Shown: positions 8,500-16,758, numbered from the stretch's first letter. The stretch is DNA of 64,000 bases from Microtetraspora glauca (GCA_000721275.1 JOFO01000019.1:1-64000), one strand, 5' to 3'. Notes: a model not told the origin generated them from the letters alone. Made by a program: numbers and translations.

Positions 8500-10053
8500 C
8501 TAGCGGCGGATGCCGGTCGCGAACGGCAGGGTGTTCACAAAGGCCCGGTGGTGCTCGCGGTCGCACCACTCCAGCTTGAGGTACGACTTGCCGGCGGAGG
8601 CCCTGATCGTGCGCTTGTCGCGGGCCAGGGCCTCGGGCGAGCGCGCCGATACGGTGATGTACCCGACGAGGTTGACGCCCGCCGCGCCGCTGGCGAGATC
8701 TTCACCCCGCTGGTCGAGCCGGCCGTGGGCGGCGATGTCGCGGGGGTCGATCGTGCGGTTCATCTTGGCCTGGCGGGACGCCTCGGCCTCGTCGTTGGTC
8801 TTCTCGGTGAGCATGCGCTCGATCGCGACCTCGGTGGGCTCCAGGTCCATGGTGACGGCGACGGTGCGGATGACGTCGGGGGTGTGGACGAGGAGCGGGG
8901 CGAGGAAGTTCACGCCGACCGGGGTCATGGGCCATTCCTTGACCCAGGCGGTGGCGTGGCACCAGGGGGCGCGGGTGGAGGACTCGCGGGTCTTGGCCTG
9001 GAGGTAGGTGGGCTCCATGGCGTCGAGTTCGGCGGGCCAGGCGTTGCGTTTCGTCATGGCCTGGATGTGGTCGATCGGGTGGTCCGGGTCGTACATGGAG
9101 TGGACCAGGGACGCGAGCCGGGACTGGCCGAGGGGCTGGCGGACGCGGATGTCGGCCTCGGTGAGGCGGGCGCAGATGTCGGTGAGCTCGCGGGCCATGA
9201 CGACGGCGAGGCCGCCGTCGCGGTCGAGGCGGCGGGCGCCGGTGGCGTGCCGGGCGGCGTGGGCCATGGCGTTGGCCTCGGCGGCGAGTTCGCGCGTGTA
9301 GTGCATGCAGGCGACGAGGTAGGCGCGGTGCTGCTCGCTGGAGGTGGAGACCATGGACTGGAGCTGGTCGTACGACTCCTGGAGCCACGCGGGCGCGTGC
9401 GGGTCGCCGCGCTGGGCGACGTCCTTGGCGTGGGCGTCGGGGTCGGCGGGGAGGGTGCGGGCCAGCATCTGGAGGCGGGTGACGAAGCCGTCGCCGTTGG
9501 CGACGTGCTTGAGGAGGGTGCCGAAGCGGTCGACGAGGGCTTCCTGGTCCTCGGAGTCGCGCAGGCCGACGCCGGGGCCCTCGATCTCGATGGCGGCGGT
9601 GACGGTGCGGCGGTCGGCGTGGAGGAGGACGGCGATCTCGTCGGGGCCGAAGGGGGCGGAGAGCCAGCTGACGCGGCCGATGCCGGGCGGCGGGCCGACC
9701 TCGACCTCGCGGCCGTCGAGGCGGGTGCCGGCCTCGACGGCGGTGGAGCGGTAGGCGGTGCCGCGCTTGAGCATCCGCTTGTAGCTGCGGTTGATCTCGA
9801 ACCACTTGTAGAAGGTGCGCTGCTTGTACGGGAGGTACACGGCGGCGATGGCGAGCATGGGCAGGCCGGCGAGGAGCGTGATCCGCAGGGCGAGGAAGGG
9901 GATGAGGAGCCCGCTCATCATGCCGAGGAAGGCTCCGGCGACGATCAGGGCGATCTCGCCGGTCTCGCGGTTCTTGCCGACGATCGCGTTCGGCCGGGCG
10001 CGGCCGATGAGATACGTGCGGCGGGGCGTGACCGGCTGGGACGGGGTCGTCAA
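8500..10053 (-). CDS. cmdC: SCO6880-family membrane protein (VirB3/VirB4 N-domain-like)
   Basis: 517 residues. Two adjacent hydrophobic helices (about 34-75) resemble VirB3/TrbD, and a long soluble region follows (GIGRVSWLSAPFG, LVDRFGTLLKHVANG, CHATAWVKEWP) that resembles the N-terminal domain of VirB4/TrbE proteins. No P-loop is visible. The start is a TTG at 10053 with AGGAGG 9 nt upstream; the TTG overlaps the stop of the preceding gene as TTGA. Annotated relatives are called SCO6880 family. I infer that it pairs with the neighbouring ATPase to rebuild a full VirB4. The symbol is by recalled synteny only. Confidence 0.75.
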   Translation of the reverse strand: MTTPSQPVTPRRTYLIGRARPNAIVGKNRETGEIALIVAGAFLGMMSGLLIPFLALRITLLAGLPMLAIAAVYLPYKQRTFYKWFEINRSYKRMLKRGTAYRSTAVEAGTRLDGREVEVGPPPGIGRVSWLSAPFGPDEIAVLLHADRRTVTAAIEIEGPGVGLRDSEDQEALVDRFGTLLKHVANGDGFVTRLQMLARTLPADPDAHAKDVAQRGDPHAPAWLQESYDQLQSMVSTSSEQHRAYLVACMHYTRELAAEANAMAHAARHATGARRLDRDGGLAVVMARELTDICARLTEADIRVRQPLGQSRLASLVHSMYDPDHPIDHIQAMTKRNAWPAELDAMEPTYLQAKTRESSTRAPWCHATAWVKEWPMTPVGVNFLAPLLVHTPDVIRTVAVTMDLEPTEVAIERMLTEKTNDEAEASRQAKMNRTIDPRDIAAHGRLDQRGEDLASGAAGVNLVGYITVSARSPEALARDKRTIRASAGKSYLKLEWCDREHHRAFVNTLPFATGIRR

Positions 10054-11483
10054 CGCCCTGCACCTCCTGCTCCTGTGTTCTTGCTGTTGCTGCGGTTGCT
10101 GTGGGGGGTGCCCGCGGTGGGGCTGCTGCTGCGGGGCGGGGGCGTGGCGCCGGTGCCCTGGGCGGTACGGCTGCTGTGGGCGGCGACGCCGCCGGAGAGC
10201 TGGTTGGCGGGGCGGGGGGCCGCGGAGGAGGGGGCCTGGCCGCCGCCGGAGCCGCTGTCGCGGGTGCTGTGGGTCTTGATGCCCTGGGAGACGAGGGAGG
10301 CGGGGGAGGAGATGACGGCCGCGGCGGCGTTCTCCCCGGCGCGGTGGAGGCGGTTGTTGCGGGAGGCGACGATCTCGTCGCCGAAGCCGGGGACGAAGCG
10401 GTAGATCATCGCGGACGCGAAGATGGCGAGCAGGATGATCGCGAGGCCGGAGACGACGGCGGAGAAGGAGTCGGGTCCGGTGCCGGAGGAGAGGGCGCCG
10501 GCGAGGCCGAGGACGATCACGATGACCGGCTTGACCAGGATGACGGCGATCATGATGCCGGCCCAGCGGCGGACGTGGCCCCACATGTTCTTGTCGACGA
10601 GGCCGGAGTAGACGACGACGCCGAGGAGGGCGCCGACGTAGAGGAGTACGGCGCGGAGGAACAGCTCCAGGTAGAGCACGCCGGCGGCGAGGACGGTGAC
10701 CAGGCTGACGATGATCAGCATGATCGGTCCGCCGCTGATGGAGTCGCCCTTGCGGAGGGCCTCCTTGAACGCGCCGAAGAAGACGTCGGTCTGTTCGCCG
10801 GTGCCGGAGGCGATGACCTCGGTGATGGCGTCGGTGGCGTTGACGACGGTGTAGAGGACCAGCGGGGTGAAGGCGGACGCGAGGACGGTCAGCCAGAGGA
10901 AGCCGATGGCCTCGGAGAACGCGGTGGCCAGCGGCACGCCGCGGAGGGCGCGCTTGGCGACGGCGAGCAGCCAGAGGAGGAGGGTGAGGAAGGTGGCGGC
11001 GGCGAAGACGACGGCGTACCGGGCGAGGAACTCGGTGTTCGTGAAGTCGACCTCGGCGGTCTCCTTCACGGCCTTGGAGAGGTAGTCGACGATGGCGACG
11101 GCGGCGTCGGCGCATCCGCGCGCGAGCGAGGAGAGGGGGTCGAGCGCGGACGCGGGGTCGTTGACCGTGCCGGAGGAGGATCCTCCGCCGCCGGTGCCGC
11201 CGGTGCCGCGGCCCTCGCAGTAGTCGCGGGCGGTGTCGCTGAGCAGCTCGCAGGGGTTGGTGCCGGCCCCCGGGCTGGGGGTGGCGGCGCCCGAGGGCGT
11301 GGCCCCCGGGGACGGCGTGGCGGCGCCGGTGGGCGTGGCGCCCGACGGGGTGCCGGGTGTCGGGGTGCCGGGTGTCGGGGTGGGGGCGGCGACGGCTCGG
11401 CCCGCGAGGAGGACGGCGGCGACCTGGACGGAGCCCAGGACGGCGGCGGCGCGGGTGAGGAGGGCGGCGGGCCTACCGGGCAT
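10050..11483 (-). CDS. cmdD: TrbL/VirB6-like polytopic membrane protein
   Basis: 477 residues. It has a signal-like N-terminus (to about 32), then an extracytoplasmic Pro/Thr/Gly-rich repeat tract built on TPTPG and ATPSPG units (about 33-75), a Cys-containing segment, six or more transmembrane helices (about 150-375) with the TrbL-like block LFLRAVLLYVGALLG, and a disordered Ser/Gly/Pro tail. In T4SS terms this is the inner-membrane channel subunit. The ATG at 11483 has GGAGG 8 nt upstream and overlaps the previous gene by 11 bases. The symbol is by recalled synteny. Confidence 0.75.
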   Translation of the reverse strand: MPGRPAALLTRAAAVLGSVQVAAVLLAGRAVAAPTPTPGTPTPGTPSGATPTGAATPSPGATPSGAATPSPGAGTNPCELLSDTARDYCEGRGTGGTGGGGSSSGTVNDPASALDPLSSLARGCADAAVAIVDYLSKAVKETAEVDFTNTEFLARYAVVFAAATFLTLLLWLLAVAKRALRGVPLATAFSEAIGFLWLTVLASAFTPLVLYTVVNATDAITEVIASGTGEQTDVFFGAFKEALRKGDSISGGPIMLIIVSLVTVLAAGVLYLELFLRAVLLYVGALLGVVVYSGLVDKNMWGHVRRWAGIMIAVILVKPVIVIVLGLAGALSSGTGPDSFSAVVSGLAIILLAIFASAMIYRFVPGFGDEIVASRNNRLHRAGENAAAAVISSPASLVSQGIKTHSTRDSGSGGGQAPSSAAPRPANQLSGGVAAHSSRTAQGTGATPPPRSSSPTAGTPHSNRSNSKNTGAGGAGR

Positions 11484-12294
11484 AGGTGAAGCCTCCGAAC
11501 TGTTCGACGGCGTCCGCCATCTCCTGGGCCGAGGAGGCCCGCTGGTCGCGGCCGACCGGGACCGGTCCGTCCTTCTGGCGGAAGTCGGTGATCTTCCAGT
11601 CGCCGCCGGTCCAGAGGAGCTCGTAGGTCTTGGTGTACCAGGATTCCGAGACCGGGTTTTGCGACTCCTCGCCGGCGAGGCCGAACAGGTACGCGTGCCA
11701 GACGGAGACGGTCGCGCGGTTCCCGTCGTACGCCTCGACCTTGGTCCCGACGGGGATGGTCCGGGCGACGAAGGTGAGGCCCTGGGGGGCCGTGCCGTTG
11801 TCCTGGAGGCCCATGCGGCCGAGGAGGGCCTTGTCGCCGTACGCCTTGTCGAGGTCGGCGACGCGGGCGTCGACCACCTCCGGGGCGTAGATCGCGCGGA
11901 TGAGGGCCTCGCGGGGGGACTTCTGGTACATGTCCGGGGAGCCGAGGGCCGTCGCGTAGTTGGCGGCGGCGCTCTGGGCGCCCTGTTCGTCGTGGGCGAA
12001 GCCGGTGGGGACGAGGCCGTCGGTGCCGGTGACCGGGCGGGTGCCGGTGGCGGCGGTGGCGGCCCGGCCGGGGGTGCCGGACGAGGGGGACGTGCCCTCC
12101 GGGCCGCCGCCGCGGTTGGCGAAGGCGATGGCGGCGACGAGCAGCACGACCACGCCCACCGCCGTCAGCAGGGAGCGTGAGCCGCGGGCGGGGCGGCGGG
12201 CGGCGCCGTGGACGTCACCGGTGTTGCCCTCGGGCAGGCGGGTACGGGTCTGGCCCGAGCCGCCGTAGCCGTCGTGCTCGTCGCCGGGACTCAT
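11473..12294 (-). CDS. cmdE: VirB8/TcpC-like single-pass assembly protein
   Basis: 273 residues: cytoplasmic basic N-terminus, one transmembrane helix (about 41-59), a Ser/Gly/Thr linker and an extracytoplasmic domain of about 170 residues ending VEQFGGFTYAR. Topology and the NTF2-like look of the outer domain (AAANYATALGSPDMY, WHAYLFGLAG, ELLWTGGDWKITDF) fit VirB8/TcpC scaffold proteins of conjugation machines. Second gene of the operon. VirB8-type identity rests on topology, fold impression and neighbours. The symbol is by recalled synteny. Confidence 0.72.
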   Translation of the reverse strand: MSPGDEHDGYGGSGQTRTRLPEGNTGDVHGAARRPARGSRSLLTAVGVVVLLVAAIAFANRGGGPEGTSPSSGTPGRAATAATGTRPVTGTDGLVPTGFAHDEQGAQSAAANYATALGSPDMYQKSPREALIRAIYAPEVVDARVADLDKAYGDKALLGRMGLQDNGTAPQGLTFVARTIPVGTKVEAYDGNRATVSVWHAYLFGLAGEESQNPVSESWYTKTYELLWTGGDWKITDFRQKDGPVPVGRDQRASSAQEMADAVEQFGGFTYAR

Positions 12295-12346
12295 GCCGGG
12301 TACGCCCCCTCGTTCGTTCGTGGGTGGGACCGCAGGTGACGTGCGG

Positions 12347-12655
12347 TCAGATCGCCATTCCGTAGACGATGGTGAAGAGGGTTCCGAGGGATCCGATGAT
12401 GAAGACGCCGGTGAGGCCGGCGACGATCAGGCCCTTGCCCTGTTCGGCGCTGAACGTGTCGCGGAGCGCCGTCGCGCCGATGCGCTGCTTGGCCGCGCCC
12501 CAGATGGCGATGCCGAGGCAGAGCAGGATGGCGACGGCCATCACGACCTCGATCATGATCTTCGCTTCGGCGCCCAGGCTCCCGAAAGGACCCCAGTTGG
12601 GGGCGATTCCACCGATGATGGTGGTGATGTCGCCCTTCTCGGCCGCCAGGTACAT
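12347..12655 (-). CDS. cmdF: Small two-helix membrane protein, VirB2/TrbC pilin-like
   Basis: 102 residues with two strong hydrophobic segments (about 34-54 and 77-99) separated by a short charged loop (GAAKQRIGATALRD). This is the size and topology of TrbC/VirB2 pilin-like subunits and of small T4SS membrane proteins. The start is placed at the ATG at 12655; an upstream in-frame extension to 12784 has no membrane or conserved features. First gene of the six-gene operon, with a 52-nt gap before the next. A pilus function is not shown by the sequence. The symbol is by recalled synteny. Confidence 0.7.
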   Translation of the reverse strand: MYLAAEKGDITTIIGGIAPNWGPFGSLGAEAKIMIEVVMAVAILLCLGIAIWGAAKQRIGATALRDTFSAEQGKGLIVAGLTGVFIIGSLGTLFTIVYGMAI

Positions 12656-12999
12656 ATAACTCACCGCCCCTGTCGGGTCGTTGGTCACCCCTGCCGGACG
12701 GCATGGGTCATCGCCACTATCTTCGCTGATGAAACCGCTCGTGTGTGACGCCTTGGCGGCTCTCTTTACCCGATCCCCGTACATGTGACCGGTTCGACCG
12801 TCTTGACCTGCGGCGGCGCGCCGGATTCCATGTGGAGAAGCGTATGGTCACTCTGTGTATCACGGAGGGTGACTCCGGGCAATGATTGTCGTTGTTGCAC
12901 TCTTGGGGCCGCGTCGGACACGCCCCGTCCCCAGGAGGAGGCGCCCCGCCTAGACTGGCCTGCCGGGGCGTACTGCCAGGGACCGAGGGGTGGTTGACG
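12656..12999. other. Divergent intergenic region of the T4SS-like cluster
   Basis: 344 bases without a convincing gene, containing the promoters of the leftward six-gene operon and the rightward hydrolase gene. An imperfect inverted repeat (GTCACTCTGTG against CGGAGGGTGAC) lies at 12847-12873. A TAGACT -10-like box at 12951-12956 faces the hydrolase gene without a good -35. Leftward, a TAAAGA box about 16 nt after GGTCAC is a weak candidate. Confidence 0.4.
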
Positions 13000-14034
13000 G
13001 TGCGTAGGGCGGGCAAGGCGTGGCTGCTGGGCGGCGGGGCCTTCGGGGTCTGCGCCGGCTTCCTGGCCCTGCTGCTGGTCGGTACGTACGCGGCGGCCGC
13101 CGGCTTCCTCGGCGGCGCGGGCTCCGCGCAGACCGGCACGGTGGCGCTCGCCAAGGGCGCGGTGCCGATGAAGTACCAGGGCCTCGTCCAGCGCTGGGGC
13201 AACCTCTGCCCGGCCATCAACCCGGCGCTGCTCGCCGCGCAGCTGTACCAGGAGAGCGGCTGGAACCCGCGGGCCGTGTCGCCGGCGAACGCGCGGGGCA
13301 TCGCCCAGTTCATCCCCGGCACCTGGGCCAGCCACGGCGTCGACGGCGACGGCGACGGCGACAAGGACATCTGGGACCCGCAGGACGCGATCCCCTCGGC
13401 CGCCTCGTACGACTGCGCGCTCGCCGGGTACGTGCGGAAGGTGCCCGGCGACCCGGCGAGCAACATGCTGGCCGCGTACAACGCCGGTGCCTACGCCGTC
13501 ATCAAGTACCGGGGCGTGCCGCCGTACCGCGAGACGCAGAACTACGTGCGGATCATCCGGTCGCTGGAGAAGAGCTTCGCCCGCCCGCAGGGCCGGGTGG
13601 CGCCCTCGCAGCAGGCGGCCGGCGCGATCCACTTCGCGCAGAGCAAGCTGGGCACGCCGTATCTGTGGGGCGGGACGGGCACGGCCGCGCAGGGCGGGCG
13701 GTTCGACTGCTCGGGGCTGACGCAGGCGGCGTACCGCGAGGTGGGGATCGAGCTGCCGCGGGTGGCGAACGACCAGTACAACGCCGGTCCGCATCCGCGC
13801 CGTGACGAGCTGCTCCCCGGCGACCTGGTCTTCTTCTCCGACGACCTGACGAACTCGCGGGCGATCCGGCACGTCGGCATCTACGTGGGCGGCGGCTACA
13901 TGATCGACGCGCCGCGGACGGGCGCCGTGATCCGCTTCACCCGCATCGACACCCCCGACTACTTCGGCGCGACCCGGGTCACCAAGGACGGCGCCGCCGC
14001 CCTGCCCACCCGTTCCCCCGCCTCCCGGGCGTGA
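13000..14034 (+). CDS. Bifunctional lytic transglycosylase / NlpC-P60 (C40) peptidase
   Basis: 344 residues: N-terminal signal anchor (about 10-38), an SLT lysozyme-like domain with the catalytic Glu in LYQESGWNPRAVS and the GIAQFIPGTWASHG block, and a C-terminal NlpC/P60 domain with the Cys in FDCSGLTQAAY and the His in IRHVGIYVGGG. It cuts glycan strands and stem peptides of peptidoglycan outside the membrane. The start is the GTG at 13000, 9 nt after GAGGGG; longer upstream reading is unlikely. Divergent from the cmd-like operon, where it would play the VirB1 role of opening the wall for the complex. Confidence 0.9.
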   Translation: MRRAGKAWLLGGGAFGVCAGFLALLLVGTYAAAAGFLGGAGSAQTGTVALAKGAVPMKYQGLVQRWGNLCPAINPALLAAQLYQESGWNPRAVSPANARGIAQFIPGTWASHGVDGDGDGDKDIWDPQDAIPSAASYDCALAGYVRKVPGDPASNMLAAYNAGAYAVIKYRGVPPYRETQNYVRIIRSLEKSFARPQGRVAPSQQAAGAIHFAQSKLGTPYLWGGTGTAAQGGRFDCSGLTQAAYREVGIELPRVANDQYNAGPHPRRDELLPGDLVFFSDDLTNSRAIRHVGIYVGGGYMIDAPRTGAVIRFTRIDTPDYFGATRVTKDGAAALPTRSPASRA

Positions 14035-14246
14035 ACTGACGGAACGACGGGCCGGCGACCGGAACTCTCCGTGAGGCACAGGCCCTGAGCTGCGAGGAAG
14101 CGTCACTCTTCGGTAACGTCATCATGATCGACGGGGAAAGGCGGAACGCCTGCCTCGACGGGGTCGTTCCCCACCATGTCTGACCACGGGGGTTGGCAGC
14201 CGGCACGCGAGAGCCCGGCACACGAGAGAGCAAGGGGCCGCGGCAG

Positions 14247-14975
14247 ATGTCTGAACTCGCATCGGACGGTTCCAGTCCGGATGTCGGCCTGCTGTACGAC
14301 ATCAACGGGCTGGCCAAGGACGCCCCCGCCTGGTTCGACCGGGTCATGGAGTTCACCGGCGAGTACGGCATCCTGCTCGCGCTGGTCCTCGTGGCGCTCT
14401 GGTGCTGGTGGAGCGCCCGCCGCCGCGGCACCCCCGCGGACTCCGTCTCGGCCGTCGCCGCCCTCGTCTGGGCGCCGCTCGCGGCCGGCGTCGCCCTCCT
14501 CGTGAACATCCCCATCCGCGGCTTCGTCGAGCGGCCCCGCCCCTTCGTCGACCACGAGGGCCTGGAGGTCCTGGTCGGCGGGAAGACCGACTACTCCTTC
14601 GTCAGCGACCACGCCACGATGGCGATGGCGATCGCCGTCGCCGTCTTCGTCGCCCACCGCCGCTTCGGCCTCGCCGCCATCGGCCTCGCCCTCGCCGAGG
14701 GCTTCACCCGCGTCTACATGGGCGTCCACTACCCCACCGACGTCATCGGCGGCCTCGCCCTCGGCACCGCCGTGGCGCTGCTCCTCGCCCCGCTCACCCT
14801 GGCGCTGCTCACCCCGCTGGTCTCCGCCGTCGCCCGCTCGCGCCGCGGCGCCCGGCTGGTCCGCTCCCGCCGGGCCGGCGCGCCCGCCGCCCGCCCCGAG
14901 GCGGTCGGCATCCCGGAACCCCGCCTCGGCGGCCCCGCCGAGGACGGCCGGGGCGAGAAGGGCCTCGCCGCGTAG
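14247..14975 (+). CDS. PAP2-family phosphatase, BcrC-like
   Basis: 242-residue polytopic protein with the three acid-phosphatase motifs: RGFVERPRPF, the SFVSDHATM form of the second motif, and FTRVYMGVHYPTDVIGG. The SDHA version is typical of BcrC-type undecaprenyl pyrophosphate phosphatases, which recycle the cell-wall lipid carrier at the outer membrane face. About six hydrophobic segments, then an Arg/Ala/Pro-rich cytoplasmic tail from about residue 195. The start at 14247 (MSELASDG) is preferred over an in-frame upstream ATG; AAGGGG lies upstream. Exact lipid specificity is inferred. Confidence 0.87.
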   Translation: MSELASDGSSPDVGLLYDINGLAKDAPAWFDRVMEFTGEYGILLALVLVALWCWWSARRRGTPADSVSAVAALVWAPLAAGVALLVNIPIRGFVERPRPFVDHEGLEVLVGGKTDYSFVSDHATMAMAIAVAVFVAHRRFGLAAIGLALAEGFTRVYMGVHYPTDVIGGLALGTAVALLLAPLTLALLTPLVSAVARSRRGARLVRSRRAGAPAARPEAVGIPEPRLGGPAEDGRGEKGLAA

Positions 14976-14998
14976 GCGGAGGCGCGGACGCCGGGACG

Positions 14999-15175
14999 CT
15001 AGGGCCGGACCTCGCGCTCGTCGCGTACGCCGAGGTGCTCGGCCGCGTCGGAGCGGGCGCGCTCGCGGGAGCGGCGGGCCGGACCCGCCCAGCCGCAGGT
15101 ACAGCGGGCCACGGCGAAGGAACCGCGCTCCGTCGTCGTCGTGTGGTGCGGACCGGTCGCGGGCTGCTCATGCAC
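14999..15175 (-). CDS. Small conserved hypothetical protein
   Basis: 58-residue protein from a GTG at 15175 (MHEQPATGPHH...) to a TAG at 14999. It has the look of a conserved Streptomyces family, with [23 protein letters not shown] and an acidic/basic end. The two Cys in CTC could bind metal. No membrane segment. Function unknown. A much longer in-frame opening upstream is antisense to the lipoprotein gene and is rejected. It is convergent with the PAP2 gene. Confidence 0.65.
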   Translation of the reverse strand: MHEQPATGPHHTTTTERGSFAVARCTCGWAGPARRSRERARSDAAEHLGVRDEREVRP

Positions 15176-15259
15176 GCCCCCACCGTACTGCGCGTGACGG
15201 CTCGCCCGTGCCGTCGTTAACCGCTGCGGGACATCCAGGTTCTTGGGGGTTGACGGGCG

Positions 15260-16087
15260 ATGGTGGTGCAGCGGTACGGGCGTCCGCGCGGAATCGGCGG
15301 CGGAGCGCTCGCCGTCACCGCGTCCCTGGTCGCCGCGGCGGTCACCGGCTGCGGCGCCCCCGGAGATCCCGGGGAGCCGCCGGACCCGGCCGGCGCCGTC
15401 CGGGGGGCCGCCGACGCCCTGGCCCGGGCCGGCACCGCCAAGGCGTCGACAGCGATGGAGATGGCCGCCGGCGGGACCCGCGTCACCATCCGCGGCGAGG
15501 GCGGCTACGACTTCCGCGCCCGCACCGGCCGGCTCCGGGTGGTCCTCCCCAAGGACGCGGCCGGCACCAGCGCCCACCGGCCGATCACCGAGCTGCTGAC
15601 CCCCGGCGCCCTCTACATGAAGAACCGCGGCGCCGGCGTCCCCGCCGACAAGTGGGTGCGGGTCGACACCACCACCCTCGACGACGGCAACCTGGTCACC
15701 GGCGGCGCCACCGACCCCGGCGCGGCGGCCGAGCTGCTGCGCGGGGCGCGGGAGGTGACCTACGTGGGGGAGACGGAGCTCGCGGGGGTGCGGGTGCGCC
15801 ACTACCGGGGCGTCGCCGACATCGGCGCCGCCGCCCGGGCCGCCGCGCCGCAGCTGCGCGGGCCGCTCGCCTCGGCGGCGAAAGGGTTCACCACCGACGC
15901 GGTGCCCTTCGACGCGTACCTCGACGGCGCCGGCCGGCTGCGCAAGGTCCGCCATCAGTTCAGCTTCAGCAACCAGGGGCGCACGGTCGCCGTCGCCTCG
16001 ACCACGCTGCTGTACGGCTTCGGGACGCCGGTCACGGTGACCCTGCCGGAGGGGCGGGACATCTACGCCGGCAAGGTCGACGTCTGA
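15260..16087 (+). CDS. Secreted lipoprotein, LppX/LprAFG-like
   Basis: 275 residues with a lipoprotein signal peptide: basic N-terminus, hydrophobic core and lipobox VTGC near residue 31. The mature part starts with a Gly/Pro-rich spacer and then a beta-rich domain (YDFRARTGRLRVVLP, VTYVGETELAGVRVRHYRG, DAYLDGAGRLRKVRHQFSFS), which fits the actinobacterial LppX_LprAFG lipid-carrier fold. It is probably anchored on the outer membrane face. Ligand unknown. Followed by a terminator-like hairpin. Confidence 0.82.
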   Translation: MVVQRYGRPRGIGGGALAVTASLVAAAVTGCGAPGDPGEPPDPAGAVRGAADALARAGTAKASTAMEMAAGGTRVTIRGEGGYDFRARTGRLRVVLPKDAAGTSAHRPITELLTPGALYMKNRGAGVPADKWVRVDTTTLDDGNLVTGGATDPGAAAELLRGAREVTYVGETELAGVRVRHYRGVADIGAAARAAAPQLRGPLASAAKGFTTDAVPFDAYLDGAGRLRKVRHQFSFSNQGRTVAVASTTLLYGFGTPVTVTLPEGRDIYAGKVDV

Positions 16088-16108
16088 CGCCGGGCGCGCG
16101 ACGGGACG

Positions 16109-16134
16109 CCGGACCCCGCCGGGCGGGGGTCCGG
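16109..16134 (+). terminator. Probable terminator of the lipoprotein gene
   Basis: 9-bp perfect stem (CCGGACCCC at 16109-16117 with GGGGTCCGG at 16126-16134) and an 8-nt loop, 21 bases after the lipoprotein stop. It lacks a T run, as is common in Streptomyces. Confidence 0.6.
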
Positions 16135-16220
16135 GCCATCGCCAAATGGTCCGTCCGTGTCATGCGCGGTCCGTGGCGCGATCCCTACGCTGGGACACCG
16201 ACTCCGGCAGGAAGAGGTGA

Positions 16221-16394
16221 ATGCGCGTGGCTCCGCCCGGTACCGCGACCGCGGCCGCTGACCCCGACCGTGTCGCCCTCGCCGAGATAGAGCTGTGCGG
16301 CGAGCTGATGATCGCCGCCTCGGCCGCGGACGGGGACCGGCTCAGCGCCGACCTGATCGACGCCGTCCTGCGGGGCGAGCCGGCCGGCCGGTAG
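16221..16394 (+). CDS. Small conserved Streptomyces protein
   Basis: 57-residue open frame, ATG at 16221 with GAAGAGG upstream, TAG at 16392. It reads MRVAPPGT...RVALAEIELCGELMIAASAA, followed by DRLSADLIDAVLRGE. The ALAEIELxGELMIAASA core recalls a widespread short Streptomyces family of unknown role. No membrane segment or signal; helical and acidic. It sits in the gap between the lipoprotein gene and csoR (convergent). A GTG two codons downstream is an alternative start. Confidence 0.7.
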   Translation: MRVAPPGTATAAADPDRVALAEIELCGELMIAASAADGDRLSADLIDAVLRGEPAGR

Positions 16395-16404
16395 CCCGCG
16401 GCGC

Positions 16405-16758
16405 TCAGGTGCGGAGCATCCGGCCGATCGCCTTGGTGGCCTCCTCGACCTTGGCGTCGAGGTCGCCGCCGTTGCTGGCCGCTTCGGCCACGCAGTGCCG
16501 CAGGTGCTCCTCCAGGAGCTGGAGGGCGAAGGACTGCAGCGCCTTCGTGGAGGCCGAGACCTGGGTGAGTATGTCGATGCAGTAGACGTCCTCGTCGACC
16601 ATCCGCTGGAGACCTCGGATCTGGCCCTCGATCCGGCGCAGCCGCTTGAGGTGCTCGTCCTTCTGCTTGTGGTAGCCGTGCACCCCGTGGGCGTGGTCGG
16701 CCGGCTCGACGGATTCGACGGCCTGGGGGGTGACCTGGTCCGCCTCGGTGGTCGTCAT
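16405..16758 (-). CDS. csoR: Copper-sensing repressor CsoR
   Basis: 117 residues, all-helical CsoR/RcnR family. The Cu(I) ligands are all present: C60, H85 and C89, with the same spacing (25 and 4) as in M. tuberculosis CsoR. The RRIEGQIRGLQRMV helix is the family's DNA-binding face. The His-rich N-terminal stretch (DHAHGVHGYH) is an extra. ATG at 16758 with GGGAGG 5 nt upstream. A matching operator lies 32 bases upstream, so autoregulation is likely. It corresponds to SCO4136, recalled as CsoR. No copper ATPase gene is adjacent, so its targets must lie elsewhere. Confidence 0.93.
   Translation of the reverse strand: MTTTEADQVTPQAVESVEPADHAHGVHGYHKQKDEHLKRLRRIEGQIRGLQRMVDEDVYCIDILTQVSASTKALQSFALQLLEEHLRHCVAEAASNGGDLDAKVEEATKAIGRMLRT

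Noticed and set aside
8548..10404. 618-aa plus-strand frame across the SCO6880-family gene
   Set aside because: Antisense to a gene with a clear TTG start and ribosome binding site; composition is a GC-skew artefact.
5614..14034. Integrative conjugative element
   Set aside because: No integrase, relaxase, tRNA att site or flanking repeat is seen; neighbours are core genes in the recalled S. coelicolor order.
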